Below the pieces are notes generated by a model. That model was not told where the DNA came from. It saw nothing but the letters and a program-made list of their open reading frames with translations, and made no database searches. Shown here in pieces: positions 45,321 to 55,995 of a DNA stretch of 64,000 nucleotides. The stretch spans positions 868,001 to 932,000 of the forward strand of contig JAQSEB010000042.1 of the NCBI GenBank assembly GCA_030063045.1. Reading direction: 5' to 3'. This stretch comes from Pratylenchus scribneri (Eukaryota > Nematoda > Chromadorea > Rhabditida > Pratylenchidae). The translations under genes and the position numbers were made by a program. The first letter of the stretch is position 1. Every line of letters starts with the position of its first letter.

Positions 45321-45937
45321 TTAAAACAAAATTATCGAAAATGGAGGAAGAATTTATGATAATTTTTTGAAAAACAAATAGAAAAATATTATCAGTTGAG
45401 GTTATTACTTAATAGGATGATTATTAATTTACAATTGGATATAAAAAATTTTTATCATACTGATAGATTTGTATTTATATAGTATAGATTAGTAAGCAGA
45501 TATTTTTATTTTTTATATTACGAAATGTCAAAATTACGAAATATCTAAAAAATTTATTTAAAAGAATAAATTGGCCCATCACTTAGAAATTCTATTTTCT
45601 ATAAATCGATTTAAATTCTTTGCTAGGTTTAAAAGCAAATTTAAAAATATTTAATAGAAAATACCTACCAAACGGTAGATGTAGAAATTTTTGCGGTGGG
45701 TTCTCATCATTGTTGCGTCGATTAGACAAGCGAACATGGAATCGATATGGAACATTGCTTGAAATTAAAATAAATAAATTAAAAATAATTCAAATGAAAT
45801 ACCGAACGCCTTGAGACCATAAGAATTTGTTCAGCCGAGTGTCGATGCGAATATCAGGAGTGTCCATTTGCTTTTGGGCAAATTTCTTCATCTCTTTGAT
45901 GGCGCGCGGTGTTCGTTATTTGAAGCCACTGAATCAA

Positions 45938-46040
45938 AAGGGTATAGTATAGTATTTTATTTGGCGAAAAGTATTGAAAATGGTGAAAAGATTATCGGAT
46001 TAAGGGTTTATCTCAAACCCATAAAATATAAACCCATTGG
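45938..46040. repeat. About 100-bp direct repeat, copy 1
   Basis: Begins TATAGTATAGTATTTTATTT and continues to ATAAACCCATTGG. The same sequence with a few changes is at 48753-48852. It abuts the eL31 exon acceptor. Confidence 0.85.
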
Positions 46041-47419
46041 CGAGCGTCGTTTGTTGAAACAATTGGTTTTATTCAATTCCCATTTACTCTCCAATTCAGA
46101 GCTTCATCCATCCAACCACAATTCACATCCACATTCCACATACATCAACATCACCCTTTCCATTCTCTCGATGATAAAGTGAAGGGCAATGTGAATAGGC
46201 ATAGGCAAAATAGTATCTCTCACCACAACAGTGTAAGGGAAATTTGGCTGGAATACAAGACACGATGAGCTCAACGCAATAAACACAAACTATCCCCTTC
46301 CTCATTCCCATATCGATGGCTGGAACGCCCATTTTCCCCTTTCAAGGGCTATTCACACAATTCACCTAGTCAGTCGAAAAGAAGTCGAGAATAAGCCCAG
46401 CCATCGAGAGGGACAAATCAGCAGAAGAGCTGGGACACCAAGCAGATTTATTCCCCCGGGACTCCGTTCAAGCTTTAGGCCAAAGCTCCAAATTCCAAAA
46501 TCCTCGAACCCATTCTAATTTCTATCCTGAATATTCCATCTTATTCTCGAACCTCTGAGCCAGCGCGCAACCGCTCACTGGTAGCACCTAATGGTTCCGA
46601 GCAATTCGGATAAAAACGATCCATCAAAATGGAGGACAGTTGAAGGTAAGCAAAATTAAAAAGTCCCAAAAAGAGCGGCGCCGCAATGGCCGAAAGGCCA
46701 CAGATAAGTAAATTCCGGGATCCCGATGAAGAAGATGAGCCCAAATCAAATAGAGATAAAAGAGCCTAATGAAGAGGATCAAAAATATATATTCAAAAGA
46801 AGAAGAGAAAACCTCAGATTAAAAAGAAGAAATGCCCAAATGAAGAAGCAAAATATGATGAACAAACGAAGATAAATGGGCCAATATCGAACAAAAAATT
46901 AAATGGGCCAGACAAAATGATACGATAAAGATGGGCTAAAAAAATGAATAAACTATTCAAAAAGGGCAGAAAAAGAGAACCAAAAGATTAAATGACCCCA
47001 TAAAAGTTTGATGAAGAAAAGAGTAAATAGGCTAGCAAAAAAAGAAAATTTAATTAATCGGGCAAAATAAAATTGACTAAATTTAGGCTAACCCGGTTGA
47101 GAAGGGATAAAAAGGCTTAAATGGAGGAATAAATTACCGATCGCTAGCGCGAATCGAACCCAAGCCTATTTTGGGGACACCTTAACCCATTAGGCTGTTT
47201 TTTTTGTCTTTTTACAAATATTGATTTAGTTTTATGTTTATTTAATTGATTATAAGAAATTAATTTTGGAATTGAAAAAGGAAAGGAATTATAATAAGAA
47301 TAATTAAATATTATATAAGAAAGGAAGGAATAATAATGAAATTAGGGAATAGGAATGGAATAAAAAGGCAATAGGAATAATTATAGGTTGGATTCATATG
47401 AATTGGAATGTTATATACA
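46041..47419. other. No functional gene seen; tRNA-like fragment at 47141-47197
   Basis: 46080-46740 is GC-richer, without recognised coding sequence. 46740-47060 is purine-rich with repeated AAGA/GAAG words. On the minus strand 47141-47197 reads AGCCTAATGGGTTAAGG ... GGGTTCGATTCGC, again A-box and B-box of a tRNA-derived repeat, in the same position relative to C48 copy B as the fragment at 42670 has to copy A. Confidence 0.5.
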
Positions 47420-48753
47420 TTAGATGTTAACTTTGCCTTCTAATAATATTAGACAAATCATCCGCCGAGCATAGGCAACATTATTCTGCTCAAATACTAT
47501 CCCTTCTTCGAGTTCATTTCCTCGTCCGTGTACTGTTCCCCGTCCATGTTCTATCGCATTCAAAGCGGCCATGCACGCAAACACTGCACAATCACAATTA
47601 ATTGTCTGCTGGGGACATTCTGCCGCGATATCTCTATCCCTTCCTTCTTTTTCTGCTGGATTTCCACCCTTTCCTCTTTGGCCATAAATTCGATCATATC
47701 CCTTTAACAAAAAAAAGAAGAATTTATTTTACTGGCAATTTAATTCCGTTCCGCCTATTTACTGGCAATTTAATTCCGTTCCGCTTATTTACTGGCATTT
47801 TAATTCCGCCTATTTACTGGCAATTTAATTCCCCGCCTATTTACTGGCAATTTAATTCCGCCTATTTACTGGCAATTTAATTCCCCGCCTATTTACTGGC
47901 AATTTAATTCTCCGCTTATTTACTGGCAATTTAATTCCGTTCCGCTTATTTACTGGCAATTTAATTCCGTTCCGCTTATTTACTGGCAATTTAATTCCGT
48001 TCCGCTTATTTACTGGCAATTTAATTCCGTTCCGCTTATTTATTGGCAAATTCCATTCCGCTTATTTACTGGCAATTTAATTCCGTTCCGCCTATTTACT
48101 GGCAATTTAATTCCGTCTATATATTGGCAATTTAATACCACCTATTTACTGGCAATTTAATTCCTCCCTTTATACTGGCAATTTAATAATGCCTATTTCC
48201 CCGAGTGTTTTAATTCCGATTATTTTGTACTAAATTAATTCTGCCTTATTGCACGGGCATTTGTTAGATCCAGTGGCCGACGCGTATGGCATGGACCCAT
48301 AACGCCGCCGGGAACGGGAACCCTTCCGTGCAGGGCGGCATTTAAATATTTTCTCAATAATTTTTCCTCTTTCCTCCAGTTCTTTCTTTCCTATTAATTT
48401 TTGATTTTTTTTTAAAAATTGAACCCACAAAAATGTGTTCATTGCCGAAATTCTTGGCGGTACTGTTTCTGCATTTGTTTTGGCCGAGTCCAATATTTTG
48501 ATTGAGAATTCGTCCATATTGATTAGAGCAATGGCACAATGGGTAACATTAAGTCTACTTGGGCAATGATTTTCTTGAATATTTATTAAAATTTCTATTC
48601 ATTTTTTTAAACTTTTCTTATTCCAACCTGCGTTTTTTTCAATTCCCAATTAGGGCGATAACGATACGAATGCAAATAAGCCAAATAATCCATATGTGTG
48701 AACATTTCCACTCCGGCATTCTTCTTGCAAATACATTCGATAAATGCCTCAGT
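47420..48753 (-). pseudogene. ULP1/C48 peptidase-like gene, copy B, truncated
   Basis: Segmental duplicate of copy A: 47710-47420 has PQQTINCDCAVFACMAALNAI (catalytic Cys kept, Gly to Ala next to it), about 48540-48425 has THCAIALINMDEFSIKILDS, and about 48745-48620 has FTHMDYLAYLHSYRYRPN. The conserved 80-base CGCCGCCGGGAACG block is also present (48256-48340 against 43850-43925). The copy ends abruptly at 48753, inside the exon coding TEAFIECICKK, where the TATAGTATAG direct repeat begins. The IDF of copy A is INM here. Truncation and the expanded minisatellite make function unlikely. Confidence 0.6.
47728..48205. repeat. Minisatellite, about 17 units of 23-28 bp
   Basis: Unit TTTACTGGCAATTTAATTCC followed by GTTCCGCC or GTTCCGCT, with shorter variants lacking GTTCC. 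The homologous part of C48 copy A (43735-43810) has only three divergent units, so the array expanded after the duplication. Units are contiguous, without unique spacers. Confidence 0.95.
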
Positions 48754-48852
48754 TATAGTATAGTATTTTATTTGGCGAAAAGTATTGAAAATGGTAAAAA
48801 GATTATCGGATTAATGGTTTATCACAAACCCATAAAGTATAAACCCATTGGA
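48753..48852. repeat. About 100-bp direct repeat, copy 2
   Basis: Second copy of the TATAGTATAG repeat at 45938-46040. It forms the exact junction at which C48 copy B is cut off. After ATAAACCCATTGG the two copies diverge. Confidence 0.85.
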
Positions 48853-49510
48853 TAGGGCTGGTTTAGCGCATTGAATGGTATATAATTTATTACGATTTTG
48901 ATCAGAATTATAGGAAAACCTACTAAATGGTTCAAAACTGATTCTGATTTTTGGCTCAAAATCGAGTTAAAATTGTTGATACTTATTCGGTTTATTTCCT
49001 CTTTTTGGTTGAGATGGGGAGGGACCCCTTGGGTCATCAAGTTTAGGGTTAGGGTCATTAAAGGTTACAGTGGATGATACATATCCCTGATTGAGCCTAC
49101 ATAACCCTAACCATAATCTTGCTGATGACCTAAAGAAGGACGTTTCAGTTTTCCCTTGTTGAATAAAAAAGAGATACAAACCAAATAAGTATCAAATTGT
49201 TAACCCAAAACAAAACATAATCAAATGATGGGTCTTATCGATATCTATCCATTATTTATGAAGTATGGAAGTCTAGGAATAACTTGCTGAACTTTTAAAA
49301 TCTTCTCACAATTTTCAATGTTTTTTTTTGTCATTTTAAATATTTCCCAATAAGGATTGAATTAAAAAATTAGATTATTAAAAAAGAAACCGTACATTCC
49401 ACGGATGAGTTTGTGCATGTAAATTGTGTATTCACGGGTGACCACCTTGTTCAATGAGCTCTTGGTCTTCTTCTCGCCTCGCTGCTTTTTGCCTCCATTC
49501 TCGTCATTTT

Positions 49511-50522
49511 TTTGTCGATTGTTGAATTAATAATAATTGATTTTTTTATTCTGTAAATTTTACATTATTTATATTTTATAATAAAAAACATTGCTTAATA
49601 AATTGGTATTGGTTGGCGTTTGGATTCAGTTCGATAATAAAGGTTTCTTTTCTTTTTCTTTCGAATTCGATCAATTTGCTTTTATAAAATTATATAAATC
49701 ATAACGCCAAAAAATAAAAATTAAATATTTACAAAATTTTCCAAAATGCAAAATTCAAACATTTTATCCAAACCGGTTTTCAAGTTTCAACAATTAAGGA
49801 TTGAACATTGAACCAAAAAAAAACAATTTTCGAATCAGCCTGTTGGAAAACCCTTAAAAACAAGGATAAAACTTATTGAGATTCGTCGATTCATATTGAG
49901 TTTTTCTGATTTGGTCTGAAACTAAGTTAGTTTTAAATCAATTAAGATAACCGGTTTAAGTGGTTTTCATTTAGATTTCTACCAAAACATACAAAATATA
50001 TTTGAATCGATGCGTTTCAATAAGCTCTATAAAAATGTTAAATGGTTTTCCAAGTGAAAATCCTTCTAATAAACAGTTATTATTGTGGTGATTTTGTCGA
50101 CAAAAAACTCACACATAATTTAATTAATAATATCAATGTATGTGCAACTAAATTTGCATTAAAAATAAAGTACTTTTAAGGAGTGCATTTTAAGCAGAAT
50201 TTTATTAAAATTCAAAAGTCATCCATTTTTTATTTTAAGGGAACTATGTACTCTAAATATTTGTACACTTTTTGGCCCCATTGACGCACATTAAATGGAG
50301 GCTTATTCCAATTATTACAAAAAATTTGCTTGAATCATTTTCCTTTTCCATTTGGAAATATCAATTTTTATTTGAACATTTGCCCCAATTCCAAAGGACG
50401 AATTCACATTCACAATGCGAATAAAAAGGTCAAAATTGAAAAATTCATTTTCTGATAAATTTCTGGATTTTAATTTCTATTCCTATAAAATAATTTCAAA
50501 TAAAAAATTATTTGACACAAAA
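49511..50522. other. Intergenic, no gene seen
   Basis: AT-rich. No start exon for eL31 could be found here. An ORF-free stretch up to the signal-peptide exon of the thioesterase-like gene. Confidence 0.4.
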
Positions 50523-52886
50523 ATGACATCAAATTTTCTTGTCTTCATTATTATATTAATGCACTTGATAATTGGTAAATTCATTTAATTTAGTAAATTT
50601 TTTTTCCTTATTAATGGCATTAATAATTAAATTATTCTGTACTTGTCGATTTTACACCCAAAGATCTGAAAAAAAATTGATTAATCATATTTGATTGGGT
50701 ACTAGTGCAGTTTACTGGATGGAAGGGAAAAAAGGATGAGGACGATGATGATGAAGAAGAAGAGATGAAGCTGAGGACGATCTTCTTCATGATACTCATT
50801 ATTATCTTCTTCATCTTCATCACTTTTCTATTCCATTCCATAAACTACACTAATACCTTTGATTATCTAATAATTAAAAAATATGATTATAGCCAATTTT
50901 AGGATTGACCAATTTTGGGGGTTAAGGGCAGAAAAATCTGTGGACGGATAACCGCCGACATGTTTTTAATATGAATATAATAAATTTTTCAAAATTATTG
51001 TCTAAAAGTTAATTCAAGATCCAAAAAAATAATTTTAAACCCTTTTTACATTTTTAAGAAATTTCTTCAATTCCGCCCGGCACAATTGGCCTTTTGCCGG
51101 CCACGGGGAAACAATCTGCCAAAATGATATTCTTGCATGGACTCAGTGGCGATTCCGACAGTTGGGCCAAAACATTCCGCGAAAGTGGCGCCCATTTTCT
51201 TACTTATATGGATATTGTGCTGCCGAATGCACAAACTAGGTGGAGATATTTTACTTCCTCATTACCATTTACCAAATATTTTTTTAAATAAGTTCAAAAT
51301 AAAAAAAAACTTCATAGAGCTGAAATTGTGCATTGTACAAAATTTGTGAACCTGAATCTACTTATTTTTTAAAATGAAATATAACTTGAAGACTTATAGC
51401 AAATAGTAGAAAAATTGTACTGTCTATGAATTTATTAGAGAAAAATTGGTGTATTCGATTGAAAATTGACAAAAAAATGACTAAAAAGGCAAAATAGTTC
51501 CAATAAAGCATGTTTTTTGGTCATATTTAGTATTTACTGACTCTAACCAATATTTATTCAATCAGTTTTAAATTAATATTCACTAATTAAGCAATTTTGG
51601 AATTTAATAGAATTTTAACATTCAATTCGAATTTTTGTAAAAAATCATATTTTTCAAAATAAATGTTTATTAAATCTAATCTCTCTCACACATTGAAGAC
51701 GAGTTGGCATTTTAATGGGCCGAACTTCTTCCGCTTGGTACGACCTTTTCGGCTTCGATGAAAATTCCGTGGAAGATGAGGCTGGAATTGAACAGGCAAC
51801 GGCCTATGTTCACGGCATAATTGATCAACAAATTGCTTGGGGCACACCGGCTAATCGAATTGTGGTCGGCGGATTTTCGCAAGGTAAATTTATATGGAAA
51901 TGAAAATTTAGTTAGAAATTGTCAAAATTATATTAAAATTATTCATATAATTCTGCATTAATAATGCCAAAAAATCAACTTTCTGAAATAAAACAATTTT
52001 ATTTAAATTAAGAATAAATATTATACCGTAAAACTTCTAATAGAAGCCCCGGGGCTTATAAATTTCAGAGACCCTACGAGGTGGGAAATTTTCGGAATTT
52101 TTGTGAAATAAAAAAATGCTTATTTTAGGCTTAATTTCGGCTTTTTCGGCTTAATATCACCTAAAATTGGTTATTTGTGAAGAAAAAAAAATTTCAGTGG
52201 ATAGGGGGGCTTCTATTAGAGCGGGGGCTGGCTTCTATTAGAAGTTTTACGGTATTCATAAAAGATGCCAAAAAAATTTATATTTTGGATAGAACATTTT
52301 TTTATCAAATTGGTATTTTTAGTCAATATATAAGAAATATCATCAATTATTGATTATATTCATTCATATTAAAAAAAGGAGATTACACATTACAACTCAT
52401 TTTTATTAATCTTCATAATATATTATAATTAAATTATTTTAATTTATTGAAAATTCTTAATTATATATTTTATTTTAACAATTTTATTTCTTAATATTTA
52501 AAGCAAATTTTGCATAAATTTAAATAATTAACTAAAAATACTATTTATGTATTTATTGGCAATTTTCAGGTGCAGCATTGGCTTTATATGCCGGTCTCAC
52601 ATACAACCAAACACTTGGTGGCATAGTGGATTTGAGCGGATATTTGCCATTGCACAACAAAATCGCACAAACCCTTTCACCGGCCCAAAAGGCCACTCCA
52701 ATTTTGATTGGACATGGCCAATCCGACCCGCTGATCCCAATGCGTATGGCACAAATGACTGGGCAAAAAGTGTCGGAATTCAATCCGAACATCACAATCA
52801 AAGTTTATCAGACTGGGCATGGCACAACTGGCCAAGAAATGAGTGACCTTTCTGCATTCATCGAAGCTAATGTTCCACCAAAATAA
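50523..52886 (+). CDS. Secreted acyl-protein-thioesterase-like serine hydrolase
   Basis: Four exons, 50523-50574, 51059-51239, 51699-51883 and 52570-52886, in frame; 244 residues. Exon 1 is a clean signal peptide (about 18 residues); the rest matches the APT1/LYPLA carboxylesterase family: GLLPATGKQSAKMIFLHGLS, then ILMGRTSSAWYDLFGFDE (with the family PxxxxWYD-like block), nucleophile GFSQGAA with Ser138, Asp192 in GHGQSDPLIP and His223 in TGHGTTGQ. The triad is complete and the length is that of the family plus the signal sequence. Cytosolic APT1 removes palmitate from proteins; a secreted form would act on lysophospholipids or extracellular acylated substrates, which is inference. Intron 3 contains an intact Tc1-like MITE (52026-52252). 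Confidence 0.85.
52026..52252. mobile_element. Tc1/mariner-type MITE
   Basis: The first 23 bases (CCGTAAAACTTCTAATAGAA...) are repeated inverted without mismatch at the right end, and the element is flanked by TA on both sides (52024-52025, 52253-52254), as for Tc1/mariner insertions. 227 bp, no ORF. A degraded relative lies in the GT31 copy 1 intron (about 11698-12130). Confidence 0.93.
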
Positions 52887-54900
52887 TGAATGAAAAAATT
52901 AATGAAAATAAATGATGATTTAATTATAAAATGAATATATCCCAGTTTAAGCAAATTATATAATCCTATTAATATTAATCCATGTTCCTTTTGTCTAAAA
53001 TGAAATTGACAGTGATAATTGATAAATGGGATCGAATTTTGTTGATTTATCATCCGAATATCCTTTTTTCAAAAGAATGAAATGGTAAAATTGCCTTAGG
53101 CAAAATTGCACCATATTCAACAATTTGACCTTTCAAATTGCTAACAAGGGAAGTACCTCACCTTACATTCCATAACCAATACGAACAACACAATCAATTG
53201 CCTAATTGGAAAAAAATGTGCCTGATGATGAGAAATGGATGTGGAACTGGAAATAAATGAGAATGGTTTCGAATTTTGAGGTATAAATATATTAAAATTT
53301 TATAAATAAAATAATTATTTAAATTTTATTTAAAAATTAGCCAAAATTTATTTTTTTTTATTAAATTTTCGAAAATTAATTATGGAAAATTTTTATAAAA
53401 ATTCACTATTTTTAAATCAATTAAAAATTTTAAAAAATTAAATTAAATATCAGTGTTTAGAATTGTCTTGGCATTGCATTGTGGTTGCCATCAAAAATGA
53501 TTGTAATGATAATTATAATTTTTCATCATTTTCTTTCTTTTAATTCTTAAATTTATTTGATTGATTTATTTATTTGTTCAAGAATAATTTTATAATAGTT
53601 TGGCGGACTAAAATTTAAAAATAAATATAATTTTCGGTCCGAATTTTTGACTATTTTATGCATTTAAAAATGAATTCCAATCAATACCTATTGCTAAAAT
53701 AAAAGGCAAAAATTCAGTTTATTCAAAAATTGTAAATTCATTAGAATAGCAAAACTTCATCCAATATTACTCATACACAATTAATTTGTTCGTTCGTATT
53801 ATTTTATTTTGAATGAATTAATTTACTTCCCAATAATGATTATAATTTTTTCTTATATTTTTCTCACGAATTTTTACAATATTTAACTTTTCTTTATGAT
53901 GCATTTAATTTCCAATAATCAATATACCATTACCATTGTGTTTTATAATTTAATCTTTCTAAATACAACAGCATAAATTTGATAATTAAAATCTCTTAAT
54001 ACGTTTATAATTACATTTCAAATTTAATTATAATATCGAATACATATTGACCTTATTACTACAGTATGATCCCATCTTTTTTATTGATTGATTTTGATTG
54101 ATTGCCTATTGATCGGTTAGAGAAGCCAAAAGATATTGGCCATTTTCAAATCGATCTCGTTGAGAGAAAATCGATCGATGACTAATATCTTTGGACTGAT
54201 CTTTGATCAAGAGGAAATCAATCAAAATCAATCGATAAAAAAGATGGGGCATGTAGTTTTTTTTTTCAAATGGATTTTGAACCTTGGATAGGGTACTGAT
54301 AAAAAGTAAAATTTTTCTATTTTTGACTTGAAAGCCCAAAGATATTGCCTATTTTCAAATCGATTTTTTCAAAGAAAAATCAATAAAAATCAATCGATAA
54401 AAAAGTTAAGACATGAATTTTTCTCAAATGGATTTTGGATTCTGGATTGGAATTGGAACCTGGCCAAATGGATTTTGAATTTGGGAAGGGAATCGATAAC
54501 TTTTCAAATGGACTTTTTGTAATGGAATTGGGATTTTCAATCAGTGATTTGACTTTGGACATTGGATTGGTAAATGACAATTATCTAAACGGATTTTTTT
54601 GAATCTGGAATGAGGAATACATAATTCTTCAAATGGACCTTTTGAAGATTAAATCATAAATTTTCATGGGAATTGAATCTAAAAAATTATTAATTAACAA
54701 CTCCCAAATGAAAAGTATGAAATTTTTCACAAATGAATCTTTTTTGAGGAGGATTCCGCTTACATTTTTCTTTGTTAATATAATTTTTCAAAATAATAAT
54801 GTAACAATAGCTGAAACATTTGAATGAAACATCTGAATGAAACAAATTATTTCTATAGGTAAAAATGTAATTAAGACGAAGGGGCAGCCATCGCGGCGGA
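52887..54900. other. Spacer between host gene and virus-like element; repeats at 54.07-54.68 kb
   Basis: No gene from the thioesterase stop to the NADAR promoter. From 54069 the sequence is repetitive: an inverted repeat (arms 54069-54113 and 54206-54250, CCCATCTTTTTTAT-GATTG type) and a direct repeat of the AAAGATATTG...AAATCGAT...AATCGATAAAAAAG block (54129-54243 and 54341-54403), then serial TTTCAAATGGATTTTG words up to about 54640. The left border of the virus-like element is probably in or near this part, but I found no matching terminal repeat within the window. Confidence 0.45.
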
Positions 54901-54901
54901 C

Positions 54902-54909
54902 TATAAAAG
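54902..54909 (+). promoter_or_regulatory. TATA box of the NADAR gene
   Basis: TATAAAAG in a locally GC-rich stretch (GGCGGACTATAAAAGCCG), 65 bases before the NADAR start codon. Confidence 0.65.
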
Positions 54910-54973
54910 CCGAAGCAATCTCTTTGGAACCCACTCATAAACCTAAAATATTTTATTCATTTTTAAATACAAA

Positions 54974-55542
54974 ATGGCTCAACGACCGCAAAGGCCCCTC
55001 CTACATTTCCTAACAACTGATGGGGAAGAATATTTTGCATTTTGTGGCCCAGAATATGTCTTCAACAATTTATATCCCGCATCGTTCATTTCTGAGGGCC
55101 ATTTCTTTAACTGTAGTATGCAATATTATCAATGGCAACAAGCAAAATACGTCGGTGATTTGGACAAGGCCGCCCGAACCCTTGAATGCAGGACACCCAG
55201 AGAATTAACTTTGTTGGGTCCCACAATCAATTATGCCGGAAAAGATTGGAATAGCGTGAGAAAGATTGTGAGAAACAAATTTCAATTCATTAATTAATAC
55301 TATTTTAGGCAATGTTTCTTGCCAACCTGAATAAATTTTTGGCAAATGAGGATTTGGCATACTTATTGCTCTATACCGGAAATATTCCAATTGTGATGGC
55401 TGAAGACGGAGATGAATTTTGGACAATCGGTCTCCCCATCCATGCCGAGATAGAGGACAAAAGCAAATGGAACGGGCAAAATGAAATGGGAGACGTCCTC
55501 CGAATGGTACGAAACGAAATTGAAATGATGTATCAGGGCTGA
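54974..55542 (+). CDS. NADAR-domain (YbiA-like) protein
   Basis: Two exons, 54974-55267 and 55309-55542, separated by a 41-base GT-AG intron in phase 0; 175 residues. Family marks in order: FCGPEYVFNNLYPASF, FNCSMQYYQWQQAKYVGD, RTPRELTLLG, DWNSVR, LLYTGN, DEFWTIGLP and WNGQNEMGDVL. This covers the whole NADAR domain, and the length is normal. NADAR proteins are N-glycosidases or hydrolases acting on riboflavin intermediates or ADP-ribose conjugates, and they occur in bacteria, eukaryotes, phages and large DNA viruses. It lies 110 bases from the minus-strand viral genes, tail to tail with them, and has its own TATA box. Whether it belongs to the virus-like element or is a neighbouring host gene is not certain; composition and position favour the element. 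Confidence 0.85.
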
Positions 55543-55654
55543 TCCAGTCCCCATTCTACAAGATTGTGAAAGGGAACAAATGACCAAAAACAAATTTGAG
55601 AATTATAAAGATTTATCTGATTTTTTTGAACAACATTTATTCTTTGGATAAAAA

Positions 55655-55954
55655 TTATAATCTTCTTCTCCCATTTGGTATACTCACATTTCTCAATTCT
55701 TCCATCATATGGTTTGCCTCTGGCTGCCCAATCAATCCCCATTTCTTTAGCAAATTCACTATCGATAGCCAACAAAGCCAAAGTGTGGGCAAGGCGACCA
55801 GATAGATGAGAAAAACACCGATAACATTTTCCCAATGCCCATTGCCTTTGATTCTTTCGCTGTATTCCGGGTCAAATGTCAATCGCCCAAATGAAGTGTC
55901 ATTTATTCCACTCAAATTTGATTGAGATTTGTAAAATTCGAATATCTTATCCAT
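55655..55954 (-). CDS. Small membrane protein of the virus-like element
   Basis: 99 residues with one long hydrophobic segment (about 44-70, VIGVFLIYLVALPTLWLCWLS), polar N-terminus and basic end. No family recognised. Start at 55954 gives the full frame and lies 31 bases downstream of a TATAAATA box. It is the last gene of the minus-strand capsid cluster, 41 bases after the major capsid stop. A virion-membrane or membrane-active role is possible but unproven. Confidence 0.6.
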   Translation of the reverse strand: MDKIFEFYKSQSNLSGINDTSFGRLTFDPEYSERIKGNGHWENVIGVFLIYLVALPTLWLCWLSIVNLLKKWGLIGQPEANHMMEELRNVSIPNGRRRL

Positions 55955-55985
55955 TTTTTTGATGTAAATCTGAAATTGGTTCTTT

Positions 55986-55993
55986 TATTTATA
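55986..55993 (-). promoter_or_regulatory. TATA box, unit E
   Basis: TATAAATA on the minus strand, 31 bases upstream of the ATG at 55954. Confidence 0.6.
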
Positions 55994-55995
55994 TT

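Larger units (their letters stand above)
45664..49510 (-). pseudogene. Ribosomal protein eL31 pseudogene split by about 3.5 kb
   Basis: Three exon pieces read in order on the minus strand: 49505-49396 (NKVVTREYTIYMHKLIRGM), 45927-45803 ([19 protein letters not shown], then [16 protein letters not shown]) and 45757-45664 (NVPYRFHVRLSNRRNNDEN). These are the diagnostic blocks of eL31 (RPL31), a 60S ribosomal subunit protein. Splice phases match across the gap (AT|T GGC), but the codon expected to be Lys in GFKKR is TAA (45917-45915), no start codon is found in frame upstream of the first piece, and the 3' part fades after the third. The intron between pieces one and two has swollen to contain the C48-like copy B, a minisatellite and a tRNA-like fragment. 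Confidence 0.72.

Noticed and set aside
47602..48049. ORFs with repeated FRLFTGNLIP or NKRNGIKLPV
   Set aside because: Artefacts of the minisatellite read in both directions.
47728..48205. CRISPR-like array
   Set aside because: Units are contiguous with no unique spacers, and the genome is eukaryotic; it is a minisatellite.
53461..54060. Possible exons downstream of the thioesterase
   Set aside because: Only short AT-rich frames with no conserved words or consistent splice phase.
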